Assembly (NCBI GenBank): GCA_003550325.1
Contig: QKWP01000813.1
Span: forward strand, 149,582 to 213,581
Direction: 5' to 3'
Length of the DNA: 64,000 bases
DNA from: Gigaspora rosea
Lineage: Eukaryota; Glomeromycota; Glomeromycetes; Diversisporales; Gigasporaceae
Shown: positions 11,988 through 22,979 of the stretch, piece by piece
How the letters are laid out: each line of letters starts with the position of its first letter
Position numbering within the stretch: position 1 is the first letter of the stretch
Notes under the pieces: model-generated
Seen by the model: only the letters and a program-made list of their open reading frames with translations
The model's database searches: none
What the model was told of the DNA's origin: nothing
Made by a program: the position numbers and the translations under genes

Positions 11988-12538
11988 AATCTTTTTCTGT
12001 TTCTAGTACTTTGTCTATTTTGGTTTTGTATCTCTCAGTAATATTTTTAGAATTGTTGGGGAATTGTCAAGTTAATGAGGATGCTTGCCTAATTTGGGAA
12101 TTAATTTGGAGATGCATATCCGTTATCATGCATATTTGTTGAAACTGGTGATTCATACATGATTGTGCTTGAAAATCTCAATTGATAGTATACTTGTTAT
12201 GGCCTTGTTTTCTTGTACACCAAAGAATTCTATCGCATGTTAATTTTTGTAATTCCTACATGNAATCTTTTTCTGTTTCTAGTACTTTGTCTATTTTGGT
12301 TTTGTATCTCTCGGTAATATTTTTAGAATTGTTGGGGAATTGTCAAGTTAATGAGGATGCTTGCCTGATTTGGGAATTAATTTGGAGATGCACATCCGTT
12401 ATCATGCATAATTGTTGGAACTGATGATTCATACATGATTGTGCTTGAAAATCTTAATTAATAGTATACTGGTTATGGCCTAGTTTTTTCTGTACACCAA
12501 AGAATTTATCGCATGTTAATTTTTGTAATTCCCACATG
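11988..12538. repeat. Two 275-bp tandem copies joined at a single N
   Basis: Unit 1 is 11988-12262 and unit 2 is 12264-12538; each starts AATCTTTTTCTGTTTC and ends ACATG. They differ at about 14 positions. The single N at 12263 sits exactly at the junction, suggesting an unmerged contig overlap rather than a biological duplication. Confidence 0.8.
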
Positions 12539-12999
12539 TTTTGCATTTGTATTGTTCATATGCAAAAATTTGTTTTGAAAGTGTTCGACAAAACTTGGCA
12601 AAACTTGTCAAAAATTTTGCTCAACATGTGTTTTGGCAATTTCATTGTTGCTTTCTCCCTATAAAAGTTGTGAGGTCTCCGAACTTTCCTTATTAATTTA
12701 TTTAAAATTAGCTTATATTTTTCTAATTGGTGTTTATCATTAGCTAATTTTTAATTCTGTGAATTATTTTCTCATTGTTGTGATTTTCTCATTGTTGTTT
12801 ACAGTCAATTAATTTTTCATTTTGGAATAATCATCTCTATTGTCCATTTTATTTAAAATCTGTATCTTAAAACGTTCATTTCCTTCAAAATTTTTTGCTC
12901 AAACTTCCCCAGTTAATATTCCTTTTACTGTTCCTTTTTCTATTGTTCATTTTCTTTCTAAAATTTTTTTTAATTAATTTGTTTTCTTTTTCTTGTTTA

Positions 13000-13265
13000 G
13001 ATAATAAATTTTCTTTTTATAAAAACTTTCCATCGACTTTTCGCTTTGCCTTGCCTTTCCCCAGGTGTGTATACTTTCGGGCTGTAAGCTTATCCTCAGC
13101 ACTTGCTGTGTGCGAAGCCGGTCTTCTATGTTTGGGTGAGTGCTCTACATTAGGTTTTACCACTGTAGTAGTTGCCCCGGTAGATATTTTCCGCTTCAAC
13201 TCGGTCTTTCACAAGTGTGGTGGCCAACGCACTTGTGTTCATTTTATTTTCTCTTTTTCAGTATA
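13000..13265 (-). other. GC-richer patch with a short basic ORF
   Basis: This patch of the LTR-element interior is less AT-rich. On the minus strand it can encode about 60 residues rich in Lys, His and Thr (for example KPNVEHSPKHRRPASHT and GKGKAKRKV). It could be a remnant of a nucleic-acid-binding Gag-like protein, but no zinc knuckle is present. Function unassigned. Confidence 0.25.
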
Positions 13266-13311
13266 CATAATACTTAGAAATAGTTGTTTCTAATTTATTT
13301 TTATTTTATAG

Positions 13312-13887
13312 ATAACTCGTACTAAGAAATCTGATTCCGTTCCTTCTCAAATGGCGAGGCTCCAAAACCGCTTGATAGATTATCAAGAAGAAGCGCAAGA
13401 AAGAAGTCCTCCTGATATTGAAGCCCTTCGACAAGCAAGTCAGTATGAGCAGATGATTCTAGAACGAAATAGGTGGAGGGCTTGGGCGGCGAACTTAGAA
13501 GATGAAAAAGAAGAGTTGAAAAGAAGAGTCAGAGAAGTAGAAAGAAAAAGGGTCGAAGAAGCTAGGGAGTTGGAAGAAGAAAATAAAGAATTGGAAGAAG
13601 AAAATAGAGAGTTGGCAGAAGAAAATAGGGAGTGGCGAAGAAGNCAAGAAAGAAGTCCTCCTGATATTGAAGCCCTTCGACAAGCAAGTCAGTATGAGCA
13701 GATGATTCTAGAACGAAATAGGTGGAGGGCTTGGGCGGCGAACTTAGAGGATGAAAAAGAAGAGTTGAAAAGAAGAGTTGGAGAAGTAGAAAGAAGAAGG
13801 GTCAAAGAAGCTAGGGAGTTGGAAGAAGAAAATAAAGAATTGGAAGAAGAACATAGAGAGTTGGCAGAAGAAAATAGGGAGTGGTGA
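13312..13887 (+). CDS. Coiled-coil protein ORF, antisense inside the LTR element
   Basis: The frame is open from a TTTTATAG acceptor-like site at 13304-13311 through the Met at 13351 to a TGA at 13885-13887. The start ITRTKKSDSVPSQM may be the beginning of an internal exon. The protein is highly charged with heptad-like leucines (ELEEENKELEEE, RELAEENREW), typical of a coiled coil. It contains two nearly identical 83-residue units meeting at a single N (13644), so the true protein may have only one unit (about 110 residues). No enzymatic domain is seen. It runs opposite to the retroelement and may be a captured host gene fragment. Confidence 0.5.
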   Translation: MTRTKKSDSVPSQMARLQNRLIDYQEEAQERSPPDIEALRQASQYEQMILERNRWRAWAANLEDEKEELKRRVREVERKRVEEARELEEENKELEEENRELAEENREWRRXQERSPPDIEALRQASQYEQMILERNRWRAWAANLEDEKEELKRRVGEVERRRVKEARELEEENKELEEEHRELAEENREW

Positions 13888-13892
13888 AGAAG
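13396..13892. repeat. Two 248-bp tandem copies joined at a single N
   Basis: Unit 1 is 13396-13643 and unit 2 is 13645-13892; both begin CAAGAAAGAAGTCCTCC and end GAAGAAG. The N at 13644 is at the junction. Unit 1 reads TGGCGA where unit 2 reads TGGTGA, creating the stop. Confidence 0.8.
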
Positions 13893-14459
13893 GGTTGAAG
13901 AAGTAAATAGGAATCGTCATATTATTTTACAAATAATTTTGTATCTATTTTAATTATTCTTGTAAATAAAATTCTTAAATTTTCGAAATTTTGTAAATAA
14001 TATGAGTAATAATTAAATAATAAAGTTTTAAAATGTTTCGAAATAATTAATTAATAAATAGTGAAGTTTTTGTTTTCTGTGTCTAAAATTTTTGAGTTTT
14101 AAAATAAATAGTAAATGATATTAATAAAGTTATTAATAAAATTGAAAAGTGTTTCGAAAAAAAATAATAAAGTTTTGAGGTTTCTGTATTTCAAAAAAAA
14201 ATTTTAAGTGTCAAGTATTGAATTTGTTAAAGTCTTTATCTATTGTTGTCTTTTCCAGTTTAATTGTTTAACGTTCGTCAAATACTTCGTATAGCTTCAA
14301 AGTAGGTAACGCGAGTAACCGTTATATAAATTTTTTGAGGTTACGACTCTTAGTTTTGATCACGATTTAGTAATACGTGTTCCGTCAGTCATAATCATAG
14401 TAATAGTTATTACGTTACACCCAAAGATCATGTATAATATTAAATTAATAATTTTTCCG

Positions 14460-16920
14460 ATTTACATATGTTAACTCTTTTTCTTTTTTTTTCAGAATAT
14501 CAATCTTGGAACCATCGTTGTTTTCTGAGTCGTAGCTCTAGGTGCATTCGTGGGTTTCATTGTCGTAGTCAGTGTCGGTATCTTTTGTCGGTTACGTGGT
14601 CTTCAGTGTTACGGTCTTCTTTGATGTTCGAAGTGCTTATGATTTTTCGTTGGTGCGGGTGTACATTGTCGAGGTAGGTGCCATCTCTACTTTTTCTCTG
14701 TCTTGGGTGTATAGTTCTACAAGATTTTTTTTTTTTATCAATATAGTTTGTTTTTTAGGTTTCGGTTCGTTTTTAGCATTCTCGTGGTCATGGGTTTTGC
14801 CATACGTGGAGCTTTCTTTTTTTTTTTCGTATACTTTGGTCGTCTAGTTCTTGATGTCTTTCGCTTTATTAGATCTAGAACCCGGTCAAAATTCACCTGG
14901 TTTTACTTTCTATGACGTTTTGAGTATCATTATTTGGGTCTTGTTTTCTTCGTTCTTCTAGGTTCCGTTTTGTCTTCTTGCAGTCGTAGATTTTGCTGTC
15001 AGAGTTTTCTAGTGGAGTCGGGATAGGATAAGATAGTCCTGGGGCTTGAGTTGGTTTTTTTTTATCTTTTCCTAAATAGGTATGGTGTATGTCGAATTCT
15101 TGGCGAAATGGTCTTGCCTTATTAGTTCTGGTCTTTCTTTCTACGATCTTGGTATTGTCTTGTTCATACATCCTTCGAAGTAAGCTTGGTGTGGTCCCTT
15201 TTGTTTTTATCTTGTTTGTCTGGGTCTTATTTTGCTTTATCGGGTCATGTCTTCTTTCCTTATGGGTAGGTCTTGTTAAGTCTGGTCTAGTATCTTTTCA
15301 TCGATCCCGGTAATTTTTGTTGTTCATGTCTTGTTTTCCTGGGTCTGGACTTGGGACTGGTTTATAGTGATATGGCCTTGTAGGTATGGCCCTTTTGTTG
15401 TATATATAGGTATATATATATTTTTTTTTTTTTTTGTAAAGAAAAAAACATTTTCTTTCTTGCTTCTTTGAAGCTTGGATCGGGAACTCGACGTCTTGGG
15501 ACTTGAACATCGTAAAACTTTTCTGGGTCTTGCAATATTCAGATCGGGAACTTTGCGGGGTCTGATTCAAATTTACGATGGGTTTACGGGTTGATAGATA
15601 GTTATCCCTTTATTTTTTTTTTATTTTTTTTTTTAATTTATAACGATCGATTTTTTTCATTATGAAGATAACGATTTCCTTTTTTTCATATCTACATATG
15701 CGATGGATAAACGATTAATGTAGATGTGATCATTAAAGTGAAGAAAATGATCGATGCGGACGAGATGATCATTCTTCATGATTCATTGGTTCCGGTTTCG
15801 GACTTTCAATATGATAAGTATTCATTTCGGTTTTTTTTCATTATTCATTATATATATTTTCATATATATATTTATGCGATTACTAATACCGATTTTTTTG
15901 AATAGGAACTTGAAGCAAATTATCCAATTCTTTTGATAGGGCGAATTGTGTTCGGTGAATCGATTAGAAGCCAGGATCTTTAGAGAAGTCGAAGTACCAG
16001 AAGGAGGTGGAAATTTTGAAAACGAGGATAATAGATTGGGTTTCGGTGATTTTGGGATGTGGATATTGGTGTTCGGGAGTTTGACCATCTTCATTCTAAT
16101 TGATAGTACTGGTGGACCAAATTCAACAGATCGTTTACGGACTTGGTTGTTCAACTTGGAATTTTTCAAAAAGAGCAACTGAAGGAATAATCGTATTACG
16201 TCTGCTTGAATAGGGTAGAAAAGATAAGGTTATAGGGTTAGTAGAGAAGATTAGGTTTTGGATTAAAATGTAGGGTATTAGTAATAGGTTATTAAGATAA
16301 ATTCGGGCTTAAGGATTAGTTAATTAGAAGTAAGAGAGGTTAGGGTTTGGGTGTTTAGTGGGTTATAAGGAATAAAGGTTTAGGGTAGTTTTAGAGATAA
16401 GAAGCAGATAATGAGGAATGGATGGAGGTGGATTCTAAAGTTGGGTTAGATTTGGGAGCTTCGGATAGTTAAAAATAGGGTATTCAGAATAAACGGTTAT
16501 AAGGATAGATTCGTGGTTGAGGGAAAAGGTAGATAGTGGGGGATCGGGTTTAAAGATAAGATTTCTAAAATAGTTGGGTAGGGGTTAGAAATTAGAAGAG
16601 GTTTGGGTTGGGTAAATGTATTAAATTAAATTAAAATATATTAAATAAAGAGATAAGTAAATAATGAAATGTTTTTGTTGTGGCATATATATAGTGGGTA
16701 CTTGGAATCAGATTTGTAAAGTTGGGGTTTAATATAGTCGGATTTTAGTGAAATTGGATTTGGGGTAACAGTAGGGTTTGGAGGGATTTGGAATTTGTGG
16801 GGTTGGGTTTAGTGGATGTGGAATTGGTGTAGAATATGGTAGATTTAGGATTTTGTAGAGTTGGAGATTTGGTGAGAACCAAATTTTAAGAGGGTGAGAG
16901 GTTTTCATTTCATAAGATTT
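14460..16920 (-). other. Strand-asymmetric interior/leader of the LTR element
   Basis: Plus-strand T and G dominate at 14460-15570, and 15950-16920 is almost free of C on the plus strand (words such as TAGGGTT and GGATTTGG). The minus strand, which is the element sense strand, is therefore A/C-rich and G-poor. Short minus-strand ORFs here show no pol domain. Confidence 0.5.
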
Positions 16921-17340
16921 CATTAATAAACTATTAAACTGTGTTTAAAAAAAAAACTAAATAACTAAATGGAGTGCTACAAAAGCAGAGGCTTCAAGTA
17001 TGCCCTTCTGAACAAATCTTTTTCAACTCGACAGGAAAATACCAGTGCAACAAATGCAAGAGGCTTCAAGTATGCCCTTTTGAGCGAATCTTTTTCAATT
17101 CGACAGAAAAACCAAAAGCTATTACTACTTGGTAATAGTCAGACATAAATAAAAGAAATAATCTTTCCCAAAAGAAAAAGAAGGAGAGGATTCAGCTTAA
17201 TGTTTCCACTCTTCAATATTTGAACAATGTTCCTGGCTGCTTTAATTTTCAAAGAGGAGAAGAAGAAGGAGGAGGTCCTAAAAATTCTGGCTATTTTAAT
17301 ATTTCCAACAGTTTTTAATGCTTTCCAATTGTTTTTGATA

Positions 17341-17364
17341 TATTTCCGCCAGAAGGCACCAAAA
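17341..17364 (-). other. Primer-binding site of the LTR element
   Basis: Immediately inside the 5' LTR the minus strand reads TGGTGCCTTCTGGC after TTT. A tRNA 3' end finishing GGCACCA would pair with it. Confidence 0.6.
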
Positions 17365-17919
17365 TGTTACAAGCGGTATAGCCTTCTTAATATACCACTA
17401 GCAACATAGCACATGGCGTCAGGGATCTTGTAGGGTCAGAGAAGATATGAAGCGGTGTGGAAGTGGAATGTTTCCTCACTGTGGCAGTTCGATATATTTT
17501 CCTCAAAGAACAGGAGTGTATTTAGTTGAGCAAAGATATATTTATTTAAGTACGTTACAAGACTTTGCTACAAGACTATCTAAAGGTTTCTGTGCCTAAA
17601 GAATTCCGATAACTAAAGAATTGCAGGGAACAAATCCTAAAGTTAAGGAAGGATAAAAGCTAGGGTTTATATATCTTTTTACAGCTAGTAGTTATAATAG
17701 TACGAAATGGCAGAAATGGTAGAAATGGTAGAAATGGTAGAAATGGTAGAAATGGTAGAAATGGTAGAAATGGTTAACCATGTTACTCGTACTTTTAACT
17801 AAGCTATTTATAATCAATAATACAAAATAATATAATAAAATAAGATAATAAAATAATTCAATAAAATATAATTAAAATAATACTAGAAAATACATTAAAG
17901 TGAAACTCATTCTATAACA
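17365..17919 (-). repeat. LTR (5' copy relative to the element)
   Basis: Direct partner of 11171-11735, with the GGTAGAAAT VNTR at about 17710-17770 and a short deletion near the end. TGTTA and TAACA termini are intact. Confidence 0.9.
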
Positions 17920-17934
17920 CTACCAATACTTATC

Positions 17935-18760
17935 TATGTTACAGTTTAAGTTTCTCCAACTCAAGATCTTCATTACTGGCCTCATTTATACTTTCCGGCG
18001 AAGCAAACCTACAAAAGAGAAAACTATTAGCAACAAGAACGAATAAAGAAAACAAAAAAAAGAAAAAATACTTATTTATAGTTTCTCCGTTTCAAGATTA
18101 TTATAGTCCTCATTCATATATTCCCCGCGTTTAGATCATTCCAATTTCATTTACGTTTCTCGGTAACTTAAAAGAAAAAGAAAGTAAAAGTAAAGGAATG
18201 AAAAAAAGAGAAATATATAAACTAGAGAACAAGAAACTAGTATACTTATACCAGTTCTATTTTTCCCAAATTTAAATCTTCATTCACGTCTTCATTTAAG
18301 TTTCTTGGCGACCTACAAAAGAGAAAAAGTAAGAATAAAAGAACAGAAGAAAAAAGAAACAAGTAAACACGAAAACAAGAAAATAGAAACTTATCTTATA
18401 CAAGTTCTATTTCTACCAGACTCAGAACTCTATTTATGATTCTATTTACATTTCTCAATAACCTACATAAGAAAGAAAGTAGAAGTAAAAGAACGGAAGA
18501 TAAGAGAAACAAGTAAATATGAAAGCAAAAAATAGAAACCGGTATACTTATACCAGTCCTATATTTTCTAGATTCAGATCTCCAAACATGACTCCATTTA
18601 TGTTTCTCGAAGACCTACAAAGGAAAGAAAGTAGAAGTAAAAAAAGAGAAACAAGTAAATACGAAAACAAAAAAATTAGAAACTGTTATACTTACACCAG
18701 TTCTATTTTCTTTCATCTGTTCTGGTGAAGGCTTAACCGACCGAATAGAAGATATTAATA
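17935..18760 (-). other. Array of 61-62 nt exon-like repeats with intron-like spacers
   Basis: On the minus strand at least five related segments follow one another. Each starts after a TTT(T)GTAG acceptor-like site, contains AGAAA.(G/T)TAAATG and ends GAACTG before a GTATAAG donor-like site. Spacers of about 75-80 nt are pyrimidine-rich like introns. The second to fourth units read SSRNINGV, LLRNVNRI and SPRNLNED in one common frame, so they descend from duplicated coding units. The lengths are not multiples of three, so as drawn they cannot all join in one frame; the gene may be decayed or variably spliced. Host effector genes built of repeated micro-exons are known in this fungal group, but I cannot assign this one. 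Confidence 0.45.
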
Positions 18761-18899
18761 CTGTAATAAATAGTTAAATAAAAAATATATAGTTAATAAA
18801 TAAAAAAAAATATAATTTAAATAAAAAAAAATTAAGTTGTATCATAGTTAAAAAAAAAAGATGTTCGTAAAGTGTTACAACGTGTAATGATAAAAAATG

Positions 18900-19140
18900 T
18901 AAATAAAAAAATTTACTACCGGTAATGTTCAAATGATTAATAGCCATTAATCGTTATGTATCAACTGAATAAATTCGTTAATTATCGATTAGCAGATAAA
19001 TAACGATTAATAACTATTTAAACAATATATATCGATTAAAGATATATATCAATTTATAGCAGGTTTATCAATTTCTATCGATATATTTTAATCGATTTAT
19101 ATCGTTTTTTTGTTATATATCAATGATAATCTGGATAAAA
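18900..19140. repeat. ATCGATA-rich dispersed repeat
   Basis: Dense TATATCGATTAA and GATAAAT-type words in both orientations, no gene. Confidence 0.55.
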
Positions 19141-19222
19141 AATTTCGTGATGTACTGGTGAATTTTATCTTCGGTGAATAGTAAATATAATTAAAAATTG
19201 TTATAAATAAATCGCTTACTTA

Positions 19223-19373
19223 GGGCAGTGTCATTAATCACCTGATTATTTTTTATCAGAGGCCTACCCCCCTCCCTCTTTCTTAATATATAAATAGTCA
19301 GGTTCTTATATATAATTTCAACTTTTTTTACCCCCTCCCCCCCTAAAAAATCACCTGATTTTTGTTACTCCCC
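19223..19373. mobile_element. Harbinger-like MITE, copy 1 (151 bp)
   Basis: Begins GGGCAGTGTCATTAAT and ends TTGTTACTCCCC. It is flanked by TTA at 19220-19222 and 19374-19376, the 3-bp TWA duplication characteristic of PIF/Harbinger elements. It is nearly identical and equal in length to 23579-23729. Confidence 0.8.
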
Positions 19374-19439
19374 TTAATTAAAATTTTAAAAGATTCAACA
19401 GAAGTATGAGTTAAGATAATTTCAATAATATTATTCTTT

Positions 19440-20085
19440 TTGGTTGCGGTTGATAATTCCCTATGAAAGAATGAGGAATGTTGATATAAAATTAATGAAT
19501 ATGGCTTAAAATTTTGGCTGCCAACTTTAACGATAAATTATAATCATATTCAGTTTTAAAAAGTTGAACGAAATCATTGGAGAAATGCTCAAGCAATTTA
19601 GTGCTTATTTGTGACATTTGTAATTTTGCTACATATCAATACGTATGTTTCTGCAATCACAGTACAATAAGAAAGTGCAAGTTGAATGCTGCATGATAAA
19701 AGGATTATTTTATACTATTATTGTTCCAAGTCATTTCTGAATTTACTTCAATTCTGAATTGAAACATGTTCTTTCTCGATTTTCTCGATCATAATGCAGA
19801 TCATGAGCCAAAGAATAATTACTTATTAATAATCATTTTTATTGCGCAAGTATATGACTTTGTGACTCGTGAAATTCGTTATAATTACTAAAAAATTCTG
19901 ATCTTCAGTGTAACCAAAAATTCAAGATATATCTTTAAGGTTCTTTATTTTGGTAATAGAAGAACTGCTCATGCTTAAACAAGATAGAAATAACTTGGGA
20001 TGCAAGTTTATTATGTCGAAAATTTTACGAAATAATCTGTGCTACTACCAGGCTGCTTAGATAGGCTTTATAATAAGCAATTGTT
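19440..20085. other. Intergenic, nothing recognised
   Basis: AT-rich sequence with no ORF, RNA gene or repeat boundary that I can support. Confidence 0.5.
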
Positions 20086-20088
20086 GCA

Positions 20089-20315
20089 TCACCCATCATT
20101 AACCTAAGTTCAACCCGGGTTGGGTTGGGTTAGACCCGGGTCGGGTTTAACATGAAGCGGGTCAGACCCGGGTCGGGTTTGGCATGAGGCGGGTCAGAAC
20201 CAGGTCGGGTTTGACATGAGGCGGGTCAGACCTGGGTTAGGTTTTGACCCAAGTGGGTCTGATCCGGGTCAGGCCCAAACCCAACCCAACCCGACCCATT
20301 AAGACCCCTACCACA
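20089..20315 (+). repeat. GC-rich GGGTC-type dispersed repeat, copy 2
   Basis: About four tandem units of roughly 35-40 bp containing GGGTCAGACC and GGGTCGGGTTT(A/G)(A/G)CATGA. The ends match 8463-8648 in inverted orientation, so the unit number varies between otherwise homologous elements. Confidence 0.75.
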
Positions 20316-20548
20316 TACAAATCTTTTTAATTGTATATTAAAATTTTATTATAGTATAATAATAGTATATTTCGTTTCTATAATAAAATAAGTTTGCATC
20401 CCTAGACTATTTTCAATTTTTTTAATTAAACCAACATAAAGAACTTTAAAATCTAGTTATCTAATATTTAAAATTTGGTTATATGAATCACTTTGAATTT
20501 TTAAGTGGTGTTAAACATTAATATATTAATTTCAATCCATTAAAGAAT

Positions 20549-20975
20549 TTAAATAGTAAATGGCCGTTGGGTACTTATAAAAGATATGTATAAATGATTC
20601 ATAGCCTCGCTAAACACAGCTGATGGAACAATATCACTATTAGTCATATCATTTTGATTATCATCAGGTTGGGTTCTATTATGTTCTTCAGTTGAACCTT
20701 GAAGAAGATTGTATAAATTATTAAAAACAATTAATTGATTATAATGTCTTTTACAAAGATAATAAACTGTTAAAGAACAAAGGTTAGCAAGTTTAGTAAA
20801 ATATAGAAACAAAAATGTAAGTTGCCTAGCTGCTTCTTGTGCACTAGCATGATGCCATCTATGAGTTTCTTTTGTTTCGCAAGATTTCAAACAAATTCCT
20901 TTGTATTTTTCAACAAAATTTTCAAAAATGTATAGAAAATCTTGTGCTCTTATTTTTTGAGATTCCGATACTATA
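20549..20975 (-). CDS. Orphan exon-like ORF of unknown function
   Basis: An open frame of about 140 codons on the minus strand. It runs from just after a TATATAG acceptor-like site near 20975 (IVSESQKIRAQDFLYIFENF) through the annotatable Met at 20890 to a stop at 20549. Motifs include KSCETKETHRWHHASAQEAA, a hydrophobic stretch (LTFLFLYFTKLANLCSLTVYYL) and an acidic, Asn-rich C-terminus. I recognise no family. Composition and length suggest a real coding relic, probably a terminal exon. It lies between a GC-rich repeat and the gap-containing repeat. Confidence 0.35.
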
Positions 20976-21164
20976 TAAAAATGTTTAATTTTATTTAATT
21001 AACAAAATTACGGACTTATTATATAAAGAAGATCCTACGATTTCAAGTCTCATTTACTTTTTCAACAAGAGCTAACTAGGGTGGATTTTTGTGGATTATT
21101 GAAACTAAATTTATAATACTGTCTATTTGTATGTTTATTTATTTTATAATGTAGAGCGTGTTTA

Positions 21165-22930
21165 CATCAGGAAATTTTATATATAGATATTAATCGATAT
21201 ATAACAGTTAATCGTTTTATATCGATTAAAAAATAACGATATCTATCGATTAACTGGCTAAAAATCGATATATATCTAAATCGATATATATCATTTTCTA
21301 TATTAAATTGTTATATATCTACAAATTGATTATAATCAGAATTATTTTAAAACAATATATAATGATTAACAGATCTTTAAAGATTACACAGAGTTTTGAC
21401 TACAACGATATATAACGATTAACAGATCTTTAACGATTACACAGTGTTTTGACCACGTTACAAAAATTTCATTCCAAATCACCGGGTAAAAAAAAAAAAA
21501 AAAAGTAAAATTTCAAAAAAAAGTATGTTAAAAATAAAGAGAAAGACAAAGTAAAGAAAACTGGCATAGGAAAAAAAAGCCGTTTTGAACGATTTTTACC
21601 CTCTCTCCCTTTTNNNNNNNNNNNNNNNNNNNNNNNNNNNNNNNNNNNNNNNNNNNNNNNNNNNNNNNNNNNNNNNNNNNNNNNNNNNNNNNNNNNNNNN
21701 NNNNNNNNNNNNNNNNNNNNNNNNNNNNNNNNNNNNNNNNNNNNNNNNNNNNNNNNNNNNNNNNNNNNNNNNNNNNNNNNNNNNNNNNNNNNNNNNNNNN
21801 NNNNNNNNNNNNNNNNNNNNNNNNNNNNNNNNNNNNNNNNNNNNNNNNNNNNNNNNNNNNNNNNNNNNNNNNNNNNNNNNNNNNNNNNNNNNNNNNNNNN
21901 NNNNNNNNNNNNNNNNNNNNNNNNNNNNNNNNNNNNNNNNNNNNNNNNNNNNNNNNNNNNNNNNNNNNNNNNNNNNNNNNNNNNNNNNNNNNNNNNNNNN
22001 NNNNNNNNNNNNNNNNNNNNNNNNNNNNNNNNNNNNNNNNNNNNNNNNNNNNNNNNNNNNNNNNNNNNNNNNNNNNNNNNNNNNNNNNNNNNNNNNNNNN
22101 NNNNNNNNNNNNNNNNNNNNNNNNNNNNNNNNNNNNNNNNNNNNNNNNNNNNNNNNNNNNNNNNNNNNNNNNNNNNNNNNNNNNNNNNNNNNNNNNNNNN
22201 NNNNNNNNNNNNNNNNNNNNNNNNNNNNNNNNNNNNNNNNNNNNNNNNNNNNNNNNNNNNNNNNNNNNNNNNNNNNNNNNNNNNNNNNNNNNNNNNNNNN
22301 NNNNNNNNNNNNNNNNNNNNNNNNNNNNNNNNNNNNNNNNNNNNNNACTTGACTTTCCGGCACTTTACAAGAACACCAATTCTAACATCTCTGGTACTTT
22401 GCAAGAAGTCACAAATATGAACGAATATAATCGAATATAGGTGAATATAAACGAAATATAATAGTTTATTTTTTTTCAGTTTTGTTTTATTTGTTATTTT
22501 TTCAGTTTTGTTTTTTGTTTGTTTTTTTTTACTTATTTTTTTATTTTATTTATTCTTACTTCTTTCAGAACTTTGCAAGAAAACAACCTAACTTTCTGGC
22601 ACTTTGCAAGAAGTAGTGAATATAAATGAATATAAGCAAATATAAGCAAATATGAGTGAATATAAAGAATATAATAGTTTATTTTTTTTGTTTTCATTTT
22701 TTTAATTTTTTTTTGGTTTCGTTTTTTTAGGATTTATTTTTTTTGTCATTTTTTTTATAATAAATATATAATATATGTAATATTTAAAATATAATATATA
22801 ATAAAAAAATAAAATTTTATATTAAATAGCGAAAACTTGTGAATATTGTATAATTAATAAATTAAAATATTATATAATAATAATAAATAAAAAAAAATTT
22901 ATAATTAAATTGCGAAAACTTGCGAAAACT
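21165..22930 (+). repeat. Long dispersed repeat, copy A (contains the gap)
   Basis: Homologous to copy B at 31945-34460. Shared landmarks: AAATTTTATATATAGATATTAATC at the start, an ATAATGATTAACAGATCTTTAA stretch, and after the gap repeated CACTTTGCAAGAA words with GAATATAA units. No ORF. Type unknown. Confidence 0.75.
21614..22346. other. Assembly gap of 733 N
   Basis: Unknown bases. ORFs spanning it are artefacts. By comparison with copy B the gap should hold the part corresponding to about 33030-34090. Confidence 0.99.
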
Positions 22931-22979
22931 TGCAAAAACCTGTAAAATGTTCAAAAAGCATGATTATGTGAATATAATA

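Larger units (their letters stand above)
11171..17919 (-). mobile_element. LTR retrotransposon, apparently non-autonomous
   Basis: Two direct LTRs (565 and 555 bp) start TGTTA and end TAACA. Orientation is minus: next to the LTR at 17365 the minus strand reads TTTTGGTGCCTTCTGGC, a plausible tRNA primer-binding site, and next to the other LTR it reads AAAAGGGGACGGAAA, a polypurine tract. The 5.6 kb interior has no recognisable gag, protease, integrase, reverse transcriptase or RNase H in any frame, so it resembles a LARD-type derivative mobilised in trans. The flanks (ACCAC and CTACC) do not give a clean target duplication. It interrupts the repeat array at 17935-18760. Confidence 0.88.

Noticed and set aside
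21469-22404. Long ORFs of 255-311 codons on both strands
   Set aside because: They consist almost entirely of the N gap.
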